Below are positions 50,988 through 59,825 of a stretch of 64,000 nt of DNA, piece by piece (within the stretch, counting starts at the first letter, position 1; every line of letters begins with the position of its first letter). The stretch spans positions 1,798,001 to 1,862,000 of the forward strand of contig NZ_JBDFMQ010000001.1 in the NCBI RefSeq assembly GCF_047238345.1. The letters are read 5' to 3'. Source of the DNA: Shouchella sp047238345 (GTDB lineage Bacteria > Bacillota > Bacilli > Bacillales > Bacillaceae_D). A model generated the notes under the pieces. It had not been told where the DNA came from and did no database searches. It was given only the letters and a program-made list of their open reading frames with translations. Made by a program: the position numbers and the translations under genes.

Positions 50988-52420
50988 TATTTCTTTGCTT
51001 GATGAACTTTGAGTTGTTTTCCTTTGACCGTAGATTTACGTAAATGTTCGAGCACATGTGAGCCTTTATCGTTTAAAATTTCCACAAAGCTTGCATTTTG
51101 CTCAACTGTAATAATGCCAATATCGTTTGCGTCTACATTTGGAATTGACGTAATCGTTCCGACCAAATCACCAGCGCGAATTTTCTTTTGTTTACCTCCG
51201 TTTAAATAAAGCTTCATAATGCCTTCATTAATTTTTTTCTTTTCTTCTGTTGCATGTGTAACGGTTTTATCTCGATAAAAATGCTTTTTTTGTTGAGTCG
51301 AAACATGTGGAATGTCTTGAAAAAGAAAGGTAAACCCTAGTTCTTGTTCAAATTCAGTCAAAGCTTCTTGGTCGTCTGTTGTAACAAGTAAAATCGATTT
51401 TCCAACTGCGCCATTACGCCCGGTTCGCCCTGTTCGATGAATATAATGTTCAATCGATTGCGGGAAACTTGCGTGAATGACGAGGGCTAGATTATGAACA
51501 TCAATTCCTCTCGCTGCAAGGTTAGTTGATAGCAAATATCGGATTTGGCCAGATTTAAATTGATTCATTACTTGTAAACGCTCTTCCTGTCTCATTCCGC
51601 CATGAAGCTTGCCGAGTGATGGCGTCGTTGCTTTCATTTTTTGAAAAAGGTGGTCAACATCTCGTTGGGTTTCGCAAAAAATGAGCGCATTGTCAGCTCC
51701 TTCCTTATGGAGCACATTGAGGATTAAATCGCTTAACGGCTGTGTCACTTGAACTGCCATATGCTGAATGGCAGGGGTGTCCATTATTTCTTCGTTTTTC
51801 AAATAGACTGGGTGGTCCATAATGTTTTCTATGAGAGCTTCCACTTCTTCTGGAAATGTAGCAGAAAACAATAAATGGGTTCGTTCTTTCGGCAGTTGTT
51901 GAAAAATAGCCTCGACTTGTTCGAAAAACCCTTTATTAAAAAGCTCGTCCGCTTCATCAATGACGACATATTGAAGCTTCGATACATCCAGTGTCCCTTT
52001 TTGTAAATGGTCAAGAACCCGACCTGGCGTGCCAACAACAACATGAGTTTTTTGCTTTAGGCTTAATTTTTGTTTTTCATAAGACTGTTTTCCGTAAATG
52101 GCTTTAATATGGAGCCGTTTGAAACGTCCGATTGCAGTCAGATCCTCTTTCACTTGATCTGCTAGCTCGCGGGTTGGGGTTAAAATTAAGGAATGTACTT
52201 TATTCTCATCCCAATCTATTTTTTCACATAAAGGAATGCCATAGGCTGCTGTTTTGCCGCTTCCTGTTTGCGATTGGGCAACAAGATCCTGTTTTTCTTT
52301 ATGAAGCAGCAATGGAATCACCATTTGCTGAATAGAAGTTGGACTAGTATAGTGTAAGAAAGATAGAGCACGTTTAATTTCGTTACTTAGTGGATACTTG
52401 GAAAATAATTTTTTATTCAT
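50987..52420 (-). CDS. dbpA: DEAD-box RNA helicase, DbpA/YxiN type
   Basis: 477 residues; ATG after GTGAGGTG, eight codons inside the longest frame. Helicase motifs in order: Q-motif near 34, SQTGSGKT (I), PTRELADQ (Ia), TPGRVLDH (Ib), DEAD (II), SAT (III), HRTGRTGRNG (VI). The C-terminal RNA-binding domain (KIRAGDLVGTI, GIITVEQNASFVEIL) is that of DbpA/YxiN, which binds hairpin 92 of 23S rRNA and helps assemble the 50S subunit. It stands alone between terminator and leader. Confidence 0.93.
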   Translation of the reverse strand: MNKKLFSKYPLSNEIKRALSFLHYTSPTSIQQMVIPLLLHKEKQDLVAQSQTGSGKTAAYGIPLCEKIDWDENKVHSLILTPTRELADQVKEDLTAIGRFKRLHIKAIYGKQSYEKQKLSLKQKTHVVVGTPGRVLDHLQKGTLDVSKLQYVVIDEADELFNKGFFEQVEAIFQQLPKERTHLLFSATFPEEVEALIENIMDHPVYLKNEEIMDTPAIQHMAVQVTQPLSDLILNVLHKEGADNALIFCETQRDVDHLFQKMKATTPSLGKLHGGMRQEERLQVMNQFKSGQIRYLLSTNLAARGIDVHNLALVIHASFPQSIEHYIHRTGRTGRNGAVGKSILLVTTDDQEALTEFEQELGFTFLFQDIPHVSTQQKKHFYRDKTVTHATEEKKKINEGIMKLYLNGGKQKKIRAGDLVGTITSIPNVDANDIGIITVEQNASFVEILNDKGSHVLEHLRKSTVKGKQLKVHQAKK

Positions 52421-52566
52421 ATAACACCTCACACCCTTAAGCATACTCTATTTCTGACAAAATAGAAAAGCCAACTTGTCAATTTTAAAATAGTCATGAA
52501 CAAGATTGGCTTCACGATTTACGTGCGCGAATGACAACGACGTTACAAAAGGTTAGGTGATGTTTA

Positions 52567-52716
52567 ATGGAAGGCATACAATTAGGGCTCTCCTTGCTAG
52601 TAGCGATTGCCTTTATCGTTTTAATGTTTGCGCTTCTCCGTATCATTGTTCGAGTCGTTTTTGCTATATTTAAAAAACTAATTCAGTTGTATCAACAATC
52701 TCGATCAAACGAATAG
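52567..52716 (+). CDS. Small membrane protein, 49 residues
   Basis: ATG after TTAGGTGATG. One long hydrophobic helix (about 4-34, MEGIQLGLSLLVAIAFIVL...) and a basic, Gln/Arg-rich end. The function is unknown. Confidence 0.55.
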   Translation: MEGIQLGLSLLVAIAFIVLMFALLRIIVRVVFAIFKKLIQLYQQSRSNE

Positions 52717-52783
52717 TGCAACTTTGTGCATATGTATTTCTTTCCGAATAGTTAAAATTAAATGATGAAAGGTGAGCTTTCAA

Positions 52784-53323
52784 TTGAATGAAGGCATGTT
52801 AAAAGAAAAACTACTAGCGGATAATGAAATGCAGTTCGAAGCTCTTCTAAACCTTATAAAATCTGTACCCGCTCGAAAAAGAACGTTATCTGTGGACATC
52901 AGTGATCGTGATAAAAATTTTCGCGACGTCATCATGCACGTATATGAATGGCAGGCTATGCTGGAGCGCTGGTATCGTGAAGGTATGGATGGCGATTCCC
53001 CTTTCATGCCCGCACCTGGTTACAAGTGGCGCAATCTACACTCTCTCAATCAACGGATTCGGGAGGCGTATCAAGATGTGATGTTGAACCAAGCGCTCAA
53101 AAAAGCAACATTAAGCCATGAGAGATTGACGGCTTTAATCAAACGCCACACTGAAGAAGAACTCATGACAAAAAAGTATTACAAGTGGACAAAAACAAGT
53201 AATTTGCATACATATTTTGCCGCGAATACGTCGATTCACTATAAATGGGCGTTAAAGAAGTGTGAGCACATCGCGGTGAACATTCAACATCAAGCAGTAG
53301 GAGCTGGACGGAATGATTCATGA
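52784..53323 (+). CDS. ClbS/DfsB family DinB-like four-helix protein
   Basis: 179 residues from TTG 52784, with AAAGGTGAG upstream; GTG 52772 is possible. A four-helix bundle of the DUF1706 (ClbS/DfsB) family: KLLADNEMQFEALLNLI, NFRDVIMHVYEWQAMLERWY, PGYKWRNLHSLNQRI and YFAANTSIHYKWALKK. Related proteins hydrolyse or sequester reactive toxins such as colibactin, or are uncharacterised DinB-like metal proteins. The last 11 bases overlap the GNAT gene, so both are co-transcribed. Confidence 0.82.
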   Translation: MNEGMLKEKLLADNEMQFEALLNLIKSVPARKRTLSVDISDRDKNFRDVIMHVYEWQAMLERWYREGMDGDSPFMPAPGYKWRNLHSLNQRIREAYQDVMLNQALKKATLSHERLTALIKRHTEEELMTKKYYKWTKTSNLHTYFAANTSIHYKWALKKCEHIAVNIQHQAVGAGRNDS

Positions 53324-54125
53324 GTTACAGCGGAATGAATTTTATAAGTGTTATGAACTGATTGATAAGGAAACCTTGCTTGAAGCAGCCGCAGTAATAA
53401 ATGGGATAAACTCTGGTCGCATTTTTGTCGATTCTTTAGACTGCCCTGCAACTGCAATCGTTTGGCTTGGTAATAACGACGGTTTTCTTTTTATAGGCAA
53501 AGCGGAGAATCCTACGTTGGTAAAAGAATTAAACGAATGGATTGATCAATTTTTAAAAAAAGAAGTTTCCCAATTAGGCTTAACGTGGTTTGAAGCAATT
53601 GCCACACATGAAAGTTGGTATACCTTTTTCGAGAACGCGTTTACGCACCGTAAAACTGAAAGCTGGCATCAGGAAGTATATAAAATCGATCAAAAGAAAA
53701 CACATTTCTCTCTAAAGAAGGGATATCATTTGCTTCCTCTTGATCATTCTTTGTTTAACCTTCCAAATGTGTTTCAGAATGTTGCTGAGATTGAGAAGAA
53801 AATAAACGAATGCTGGGATACAACGGAGGCCTTTTGTAATCAAGGAATAGGCTATGGGATTGTTTACAAAAATGAAATCGTTAGCATTTGCTATTCGGGT
53901 TTTGTGTATAAAGGCGCTCATAATATAAGCATTGAGACAAAAGCATCTCATCGCGGACAAGGTTTAGCTGAGTCATGTGCACGCGCTTATGTGAACGAAT
54001 GCGTTAGTCGAAACGTCCTTCCGTACTGGGATTGTATGATAGAGAATAAGCCTTCTATTGCATTGGCAAGAAAGTTAGGCTGTCAGAAGGTTCAGCAATA
54101 CACTGGATATACCTTTCCTTTTTAG
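53313..54125 (+). CDS. GNAT-type acetyltransferase
   Basis: 270 residues. The C-terminal GNAT core is clear: ISIETKASHRGQGLAESCARAYVNECV supplies the acetyl-CoA loop (R/Q-x-x-G-x-G/A) and CMIENKPSIALARKLGC the final helix. The N-terminal 150 residues are a separate alpha/beta part, as in the GNAT_acetyltran (PF12746-like) group found in Bacillus. Substrate unknown. Translationally coupled to the DinB-like gene. Confidence 0.85.
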   Translation: MIHELQRNEFYKCYELIDKETLLEAAAVINGINSGRIFVDSLDCPATAIVWLGNNDGFLFIGKAENPTLVKELNEWIDQFLKKEVSQLGLTWFEAIATHESWYTFFENAFTHRKTESWHQEVYKIDQKKTHFSLKKGYHLLPLDHSLFNLPNVFQNVAEIEKKINECWDTTEAFCNQGIGYGIVYKNEIVSICYSGFVYKGAHNISIETKASHRGQGLAESCARAYVNECVSRNVLPYWDCMIENKPSIALARKLGCQKVQQYTGYTFPF

Positions 54126-54308
54126 TAATTATTCTATTATTGTTACCAAAACATTGTTCAGAGTTTCTTTTTTAGATAGATGCATTCCTACTAATTAATA
54201 CAATCCCGAAAAACCGTTATGAGCTGAATAGCACAGAACATGATCGACATCACTTTCTACATTTATTTGTTCTACATTCTATGGTAGATGAATCTGGAGG
54301 ATCTCTCT

Positions 54309-55088
54309 ATGACACGTTCAAATCAAGTTGCCTTAATAACAGGTGCTGCAAGTGGAATTGGTTTTGAAATTGGAAAACGCTTTGCCTCCAATGGTGCAAA
54401 GGTGATGTTAGCTGACCGCGATGAAGCTGGATTAGCACGTGCCAAAGCCTTTTTTGATGAGCAAGGCTACACAGCAAGCGTTGTTCTTGCTGATATGACA
54501 AAAGAAAAAGACGTACAAAAAATGATTGAAAAGACAGTGAGTCAATTCGGGCGGTTGGACGTTTTAATAAACAACGCTGGTATGCAGCACGTTGCTCCAA
54601 TTGAAGAATTTGAAGTAGACCGGTACCGTTTGCTCATTGATATTATGCTTATAGGTCCGTTTTTAGCGATTAAATTTGCCTTACCCGTAATGAAAGAGCA
54701 AGGTTATGGACGCATTATCAATATGTCTTCCATTAATGGGTTAATAGGTTTTGCAGGAAAAGCCGCCTATAACAGTGCAAAGCACGGTGTGATTGGCTTG
54801 TCTAAGGTAGCTGCTTTAGAATGTGCTGAGTCAAACATTACGGTGAACTGCATTGCACCAGGGTATATCGATACCCCTCTCGTGCGTAATCAGATGAAGG
54901 ATTTGGCACGTGCGCGTGGCGTGGATGAAAAAACGGTGTTAGAAGATGTTATCTACCCGCTTGTTCCCCAAAAACGTTTAATCACCGTTGAAGAAGTTTC
55001 AAGTATGGCGGTTTATTTATCAACAGAAGAAGCACGAGGCATTACCGGACAAACGATGGTCATTGACGGTGGGTATACGGTGCAATAA
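54309..55088 (+). CDS. 3-hydroxybutyrate dehydrogenase, SDR family
   Basis: 259 residues; ATG after GGAGG. TGAASGIG nucleotide loop, NNAG, a Ser near SSINGLIG, YNSAKHG (Tyr-x-x-x-Lys) and the typical C-terminal helices with RLITVEEV. The IDTPLVRNQM segment and length match BdhA-type D-3-hydroxybutyrate dehydrogenases, which oxidise 3-hydroxybutyrate to acetoacetate with NAD. It is monocistronic and followed by a strong hairpin. Confidence 0.88.
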   Translation: MTRSNQVALITGAASGIGFEIGKRFASNGAKVMLADRDEAGLARAKAFFDEQGYTASVVLADMTKEKDVQKMIEKTVSQFGRLDVLINNAGMQHVAPIEEFEVDRYRLLIDIMLIGPFLAIKFALPVMKEQGYGRIINMSSINGLIGFAGKAAYNSAKHGVIGLSKVAALECAESNITVNCIAPGYIDTPLVRNQMKDLARARGVDEKTVLEDVIYPLVPQKRLITVEEVSSMAVYLSTEEARGITGQTMVIDGGYTVQ

Positions 55089-55094
55089 AAATGG

Positions 55095-55120
55095 AGTAAC
55101 AGCAAGCATTTGCTGTTACT
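55095..55120 (+). terminator. Hairpin after the hydroxybutyrate dehydrogenase gene
   Basis: AGTAACAGCAA, four-base loop, TTGCTGTTACT: an 11-base perfect stem without a strong T-run. Confidence 0.65.
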
Positions 55121-55358
55121 CGTGTTAATTATAGATGGATTTAAGTTTGTAGCCATGACTTTCTTCTAAACACACCTTCCCATAAGAATACGTCGATTGT
55201 CTCCATCTAAACATGTATGCGCTGCTTAAAAATCGTGCCCATAATCAAGCTCTTGAAAGTTGCCGCTTTACACGTACAGCATGAGCTTTTAACTGATGTA
55301 CTTGATTCATCTGTATGGTACTTCCTACATTCTCATTAATCGTATTAATAAAATTTTC

Positions 55359-55829
55359 TTACAGATACTTTTTCAAAAGCGTCTCAGGGATATGGCAATA
55401 ATCGTCTGGACATCGAGTCAATCGATCTTGGTGTTCATCTGCGCTGCGTATGTAATGTGTAAGTGGTAAAACCTCCACTACGATCGAATCTTTATCCTCT
55501 CTTGCATCTATAAACGCTTTCGCTTGATCAAGATGAGCAATCTTTTCACTGTAAACCCCAGTGCGGTATTTCCTTCCGACATCCTGGCCTTGTTTGTTAA
55601 GGCTATAAGGATCAATGATTTCAAAAAAATCGTGCATTAATTCGTGAACGGTTACTATACAGGGATCAAATGTTGTTCTGACACATTCTGCATAACCATC
55701 ATAAGGTCCTGCCAACATCTGCGTTGTACCATTCGCTCTGCCTGCTTCAGTTGATGTGACACCAGGTAATGTTTTTATGAATGCTTGCACGCCCCATAAA
55801 CATCCTCCGGCAAAATAAATGACTTCCAT
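55359..55829 (-). CDS. msrA: Peptide methionine sulfoxide reductase MsrA
   Basis: 156 residues; ATG after TGGAGG. The catalytic motif is GGCLWG (Leu in place of the common Phe) near residue 11, followed by EAGRANG, YDGYAECV and the DPYSLNKQGQDVGRKYRTGVY region, all standard for MsrA. It reduces the S epimer of methionine sulfoxide using thioredoxin. It lies divergently from the MFS transporter gene. Confidence 0.9.
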   Translation of the reverse strand: MEVIYFAGGCLWGVQAFIKTLPGVTSTEAGRANGTTQMLAGPYDGYAECVRTTFDPCIVTVHELMHDFFEIIDPYSLNKQGQDVGRKYRTGVYSEKIAHLDQAKAFIDAREDKDSIVVEVLPLTHYIRSADEHQDRLTRCPDDYCHIPETLLKKYL

Positions 55830-55929
55830 GTTTCTTCCTCCAGAGTTTTCCAAGAATAATACGTCTACTATACATCGTAGAGGATTATTCAGCTACCCTT
55901 CATTTGAAATTAATTCCTGTAAAAAAGAC

Positions 55930-55960
55930 TTGCGTGTGACTTTACGTCACACCCTATGCT
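55930..55960 (+). promoter_or_regulatory. MerR-type promoter of the MFS transporter gene
   Basis: TTGCGT at 55930-55935 and TATGCT at 55955-55960 are 19 bases apart, too far for normal sigma-A recognition, and the spacer holds the perfect dyad GTGTGAC-N5-GTCACAC (55934-55952). A stretched spacer with a centred dyad is the hallmark of promoters activated by MerR-family regulators through DNA untwisting. No MerR gene is in the window. Confidence 0.65.
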
Positions 55961-55993
55961 TAGATATATCTTCTTGTTGAAAGGACGAATAAA

Positions 55994-57208
55994 ATGAATC
56001 AATCACTCTTTAAAAATCGCCCCTTTATCTTTTTATTTATGGCAAGTTTTTTAGCGATTATTGGCTATAGCATGTTCTTTATGACAACGACATGGTTTGT
56101 GATTTCAGATCTTGGGTCAGCACGTTCATTAGGGATCATTTTAATTGCCATGACGGTGCCAAGAATTGTCATGATGGCGTTTGGTGGGGTCATTGCAGAT
56201 AAATTTAAGAAAACGACTATTATGTTTAGCACAAGTTTCATTCAAGGGATATCTGTATTAATCGTGTTTTTCTTTCATCAATCAGGTGAATTACGATTTG
56301 AATATCTTCTCGGTTTAGGACTCATTTTCGGTACGCTGGACGCTTTCTCAGGACCTGCAGGTACATCGCTTATACCGAAAATGGTTCTAAAAAGCCAAAT
56401 TAAGCAAGCAAACGCCATCATTCAAGGGCTTGGTCAAATTGGTTTTGTCGTTGGTCCTATCATTGCAGGAAGTGTGATGGAATTTGGTGGGGTAACAACA
56501 GGCTATCTTGTTGCTGCAATCATTGTATTATTATCGGCTTTCTTCATGTTTCCTCCCTTCTTAAAAGAGGGACCAGTTGATAATACGGTCAAACAAACAC
56601 CGCTTAAAGATTTACTAGAAGGGTTTTCTTATGTAAAAGCGAGTAAATTTTTAGTAACGGGTATTCTAATTCTAATTACGCTAAACTTTTTTGCTTTTGG
56701 AGCGATTTCCATTGCAATTCCCATTCTTGTAGAAACATATGGTGGAACGCCTATTAATTTGAGTTATATTGAAGCAGGTTTAGGGATTGGTATGCTCGTC
56801 AGTACGGCTATTATTGGCACAGTTAAAATCCGGCGTCGAGGATTAACTTCCATTCTTGGCTTAATCGCAACACTTATTGTAGCGATCGCTTTTAGCCAAA
56901 TTCCAAACTTAACCATTCTTACTGTGCTGGCATTTTTAATTGGGTTTACGATGACATTTGTTTCCATTCCTTTTTTCACGTCAGCTCAAGAAGACACAGA
57001 TCCACGCATTATGGGTAGGGTCATGAGTATTGTCTTTCTCGCCATGAATGGATTTGATCCCCTGGCTTATGCAGGTGTAACGTTCCTTGTATCAAGAGGG
57101 ATTGATATTCAATCGATTATTCTGAGCTTTTCACTTATTGGATTATTCATTGCGTTTCTCCTTTTATGGAAAGGCAAAACCTATCGAAAACATAAATCAA
57201 TCTATTAA
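55994..57208 (+). CDS. MFS transporter, multidrug-type
   Basis: 404 residues with 12 hydrophobic helices. Motif A-like ADKFKK follows helix 2 and helix 5 contains the typical AGTSLIPK turn. It resembles the macrolide or multidrug efflux group of the major facilitator superfamily (MFS_3/MefA-like). MerR-type control suggests induction by a drug-like ligand. A shared terminator follows. Confidence 0.88.
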   Translation: MNQSLFKNRPFIFLFMASFLAIIGYSMFFMTTTWFVISDLGSARSLGIILIAMTVPRIVMMAFGGVIADKFKKTTIMFSTSFIQGISVLIVFFFHQSGELRFEYLLGLGLIFGTLDAFSGPAGTSLIPKMVLKSQIKQANAIIQGLGQIGFVVGPIIAGSVMEFGGVTTGYLVAAIIVLLSAFFMFPPFLKEGPVDNTVKQTPLKDLLEGFSYVKASKFLVTGILILITLNFFAFGAISIAIPILVETYGGTPINLSYIEAGLGIGMLVSTAIIGTVKIRRRGLTSILGLIATLIVAIAFSQIPNLTILTVLAFLIGFTMTFVSIPFFTSAQEDTDPRIMGRVMSIVFLAMNGFDPLAYAGVTFLVSRGIDIQSIILSFSLIGLFIAFLLLWKGKTYRKHKSIY

Positions 57209-57210
57209 AA

Positions 57211-57236
57211 AAAGTGAGCTTTTGCTCACTTTTTTC
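57211..57236. terminator. Bidirectional terminator between the MFS gene and a lipoprotein gene
   Basis: AAAGTGAGC, TTTT loop, GCTCACTTT with A-run before and T-run after. Confidence 0.88.
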
Positions 57237-57247
57237 TACATCTATCC

Positions 57248-57835
57248 TTAATCGACAGCCATTAATTCATCTTCAACGACCCATTTGTGATTCTGGACTT
57301 CTTCTCCATCTGTTGTGGTAAAATCAACCATATACACCGTTGTACTCTGTGCCGAATCGATTTCCGCTACAGCGCCTTCCATTCCTGGCATATGAGAGGC
57401 ATTCATCGTTGCTTCCTCACCGATTTCAAGCGGTTCTTCCCCAACTTCAACAAATTCTTCATGTACGACCCATTCATGATCTTCCACTTGCTGCCCACCA
57501 TCTGCTGGTTCATAAGAAACTGTATAGACGGTCGTATCAAACGCTCCTGTTATTACCACTTCAACACCGTTCATTTCAGGCATATGCCCCTCTTCAATAT
57601 AGGCTGTAGTTCCTACCGGAAACAACGGATCATCTTCATCTTCTAACCCTTCAGGTATCTCGCCTGAGCTTGACAAATCCATCTCATGCCCTGCATGTTC
57701 GTCACCAGCTTCATCATGCATGTCATGATTCTCATCTGATGAAGAGGTATCGTCTGTTTCTCCATTTCCACATGCAACCAGTGTAAAGGCTAGTCCGATA
57801 AGTGTTGCCGTTAATAGATGATTTTTTTTACGCAT
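57248..57835 (-). CDS. YdhK-like lipoprotein with two DUF1541 repeats
   Basis: 195 residues; ATG after AGGAGTG. Lipobox LVACG (Cys about 20), an acidic His-rich linker (HDMHDEAGDEHAGHEMD) and two DUF1541 repeats (each with HMPEM or HMPGM and ...VVHEE/VVEDE). Bacillus YdhK is surface-attached and associated with copper or stress genes. His/Met-rich motifs suggest metal binding. A short dyad lies upstream. Confidence 0.85.
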   Translation of the reverse strand: MRKKNHLLTATLIGLAFTLVACGNGETDDTSSSDENHDMHDEAGDEHAGHEMDLSSSGEIPEGLEDEDDPLFPVGTTAYIEEGHMPEMNGVEVVITGAFDTTVYTVSYEPADGGQQVEDHEWVVHEEFVEVGEEPLEIGEEATMNASHMPGMEGAVAEIDSAQSTTVYMVDFTTTDGEEVQNHKWVVEDELMAVD

Positions 57836-57975
57836 ATGTAACACTCCTTTAGTATGTTATTCTCAACCAATATACCATACCCTCGTATAGTATAACAGGG
57901 ATAGGTTGTGACAACCATCAAAACCATTAAAAATGAGGATTTATCACTAGTACATACAGTCACAAAGAATGTCAG

Positions 57976-58824
57976 TTAATGATCGTCTTTTCGTTTAAAT
58001 GTCGATCCTCTGGATTCATGTGCATTAATAATGGTGAAAAAGGCATGCTTATCTACCGCATAGATGGCTTTTTTGAGCTGCATAATTTCCATTCGCTTCA
58101 CGACAACATAAAGCACGTCTTTTTCGTCACCCTCGTAACCGCCCTGTCCTTTTAACCGTGTAACCCCTTTTCCTAACCGCTGCGTAAGAATTTTTGTTAG
58201 TTCATCGTAGTGACTTGACACGATCATGACCGCTTTTGTTGAATCTAACCCTTCTACAACGGTATCAATCGCTTTCGCAGCAACATAGTACGTCAGCACG
58301 GAGTACATCGCATTCTCAATGCCAAATACAAAAACTGCCCATGCAAAGACAAAAATATTAAAAACGAGTACGCATTCGCCTACGGTAAACGGCAATCGTT
58401 TTGTGATAAGTAAGGATAAAATTTCTGTTCCATCCATGGCACCGCCATTACGAATGACGATTCCCACTCCAATTCCTAGTAGTAGCCCACCAAAAATCGT
58501 GGCTAATAAAGGGGTATCTGTAATTGGCGCAAAATGAAACTGATGCAAGATCGCTTCAGTTGCGGCTAATCCAATGATTCCAAGAAGAGAGTAAACGAAG
58601 AAAGATTTTCCTAAATGTTTATAGCCTATGTATAAGAAAGGAATGTTCAAGAGAAAGACGAGTAATCCAAAATTAATTGACGTTATGCGGTTTAAGATTA
58701 AAGATATCCCGATAATCCCACCGTCGATAATGTTATTTGGTAATAAAAATAATTCAATCGCGACAGCAGCAAAAATAGCACCTACAATGACAAGTAGCCA
58801 TCGAACTGAAGAGTAAGATCTCAA
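57976..58824 (-). CDS. YitT family membrane protein (DUF161/DUF2179)
   Basis: 282 residues; I choose TTG 58824 with GGAGG eight bases upstream. Five or six hydrophobic helices (DUF161: FLLPNNIIDGGIIGIS is the hallmark) are followed by a cytoplasmic DUF2179 domain (VMIVSSHYDELTKIL, GYEGDEKDVLYVVVKR). Widespread in Bacillales, role unknown; some members affect sporulation or ion balance. Confidence 0.85.
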   Translation of the reverse strand: MRSYSSVRWLLVIVGAIFAAVAIELFLLPNNIIDGGIIGISLILNRITSINFGLLVFLLNIPFLYIGYKHLGKSFFVYSLLGIIGLAATEAILHQFHFAPITDTPLLATIFGGLLLGIGVGIVIRNGGAMDGTEILSLLITKRLPFTVGECVLVFNIFVFAWAVFVFGIENAMYSVLTYYVAAKAIDTVVEGLDSTKAVMIVSSHYDELTKILTQRLGKGVTRLKGQGGYEGDEKDVLYVVVKRMEIMQLKKAIYAVDKHAFFTIINAHESRGSTFKRKDDH

Positions 58825-59018
58825 CGTAAACGCCTCCCTCTCTTTTACTATGGTCAATTGGAGAATTATTATGCAATATTACCCATGTATGGATCATCCT
58901 TTAGACTCAATTCATGTGAACAATTGATGAAATTCGTGTTCTTACTTCAATGTCGAATGGAATGAACCGATTTAATTAGTAAGGCAAGGTCTTATATTTT
59001 TAACTAAAGGAGACATTC

Positions 59019-59825
59019 ATGGATAAGTCGTCGTACATTGGTATATTTTTAGGTTTTTGCACAATCGTACTTGGCATCCTTTTAAAAGGATCAAGTCTTG
59101 AAGTATTACTAAATCCTGCAGCAATTGTCATCATCTTATTAGGAACGTTTGCTTGTGTGTTTATTGCGTTTCCTTTTGACGATATTAAACGAATTCCAAA
59201 GCTCTTCCGCGTTCTTTTTTCAAATAGAAAAGATGAAACCCAAGAGGAAATCATTGAACATTTTGTTGAGTATGCATCCATATCTAGACGAGATGGCATG
59301 CTTGCGTTGGAAGGCAAAATTGACGAGATTGAAGATCCTTTTTTTAGACAAGCGATTCGCATGATGATCGATGGCCAGGACCCTGATTTTATTCGTCATG
59401 CGATGCACGAGCGCATTGATGCGATGCAAGAACGACATGCTTCAGGAGCCGCTATCTTTAGTCAAGCAGGCACATACTCCCCAAGCTTAGGTGTTTTAGG
59501 AGCAGTGCTCGGTTTAATTGCTGCTTTAGGGAATCTAGACGATATTACCATGCTAGGGGAATCGATTGCTGCTGCTTTCGTTGCTACCCTGCTCGGGATT
59601 TTCTTTGGTTACGTACTTTGGCACCCTTTTGCAAATAAATTAAAACGAAAGTCAAAGGTTGAGGTTTTACACCAACACATGATTATTGAAGGTACCATTG
59701 CCATTATTAACGGAAGCTCTCCTCGTTCGATCGAAGAATACTTAAGTGTGTATCTAGAAGAGAAGAAACAACATCGCGTAAAGGGAGGAGTCGAGAGCAA
59801 AAATGTTGCAGAAGCGGAGATCTAG
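59019..59825 (+). CDS. motA: Flagellar stator protein MotA
   Basis: 268 residues, four hydrophobic helices (about 5-25, 32-52, 145-170 and 180-200). The cytoplasmic loop has RRDGMLALEG and FFRQAIRMMIDG with conserved charged residues that press on FliG. A PSLGVLGAVLGLIAAL segment forms helix 3 lining the ion channel. It overlaps motB by 23 bases. ATG after AAAGGAG. Confidence 0.92.
   Translation: MDKSSYIGIFLGFCTIVLGILLKGSSLEVLLNPAAIVIILLGTFACVFIAFPFDDIKRIPKLFRVLFSNRKDETQEEIIEHFVEYASISRRDGMLALEGKIDEIEDPFFRQAIRMMIDGQDPDFIRHAMHERIDAMQERHASGAAIFSQAGTYSPSLGVLGAVLGLIAALGNLDDITMLGESIAAAFVATLLGIFFGYVLWHPFANKLKRKSKVEVLHQHMIIEGTIAIINGSSPRSIEEYLSVYLEEKKQHRVKGGVESKNVAEAEI

Noticed and set aside
55121..55358. 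21-codon minus-strand frame (MNQVHQLKAHAV...)
   Set aside because: Too short and without a recognisable feature; the stretch is treated as intergenic.
58858..59018. Sigma-D promoter before motA
   Set aside because: CCGATTT resembles the -10 but no TAAA lies at the right distance upstream.
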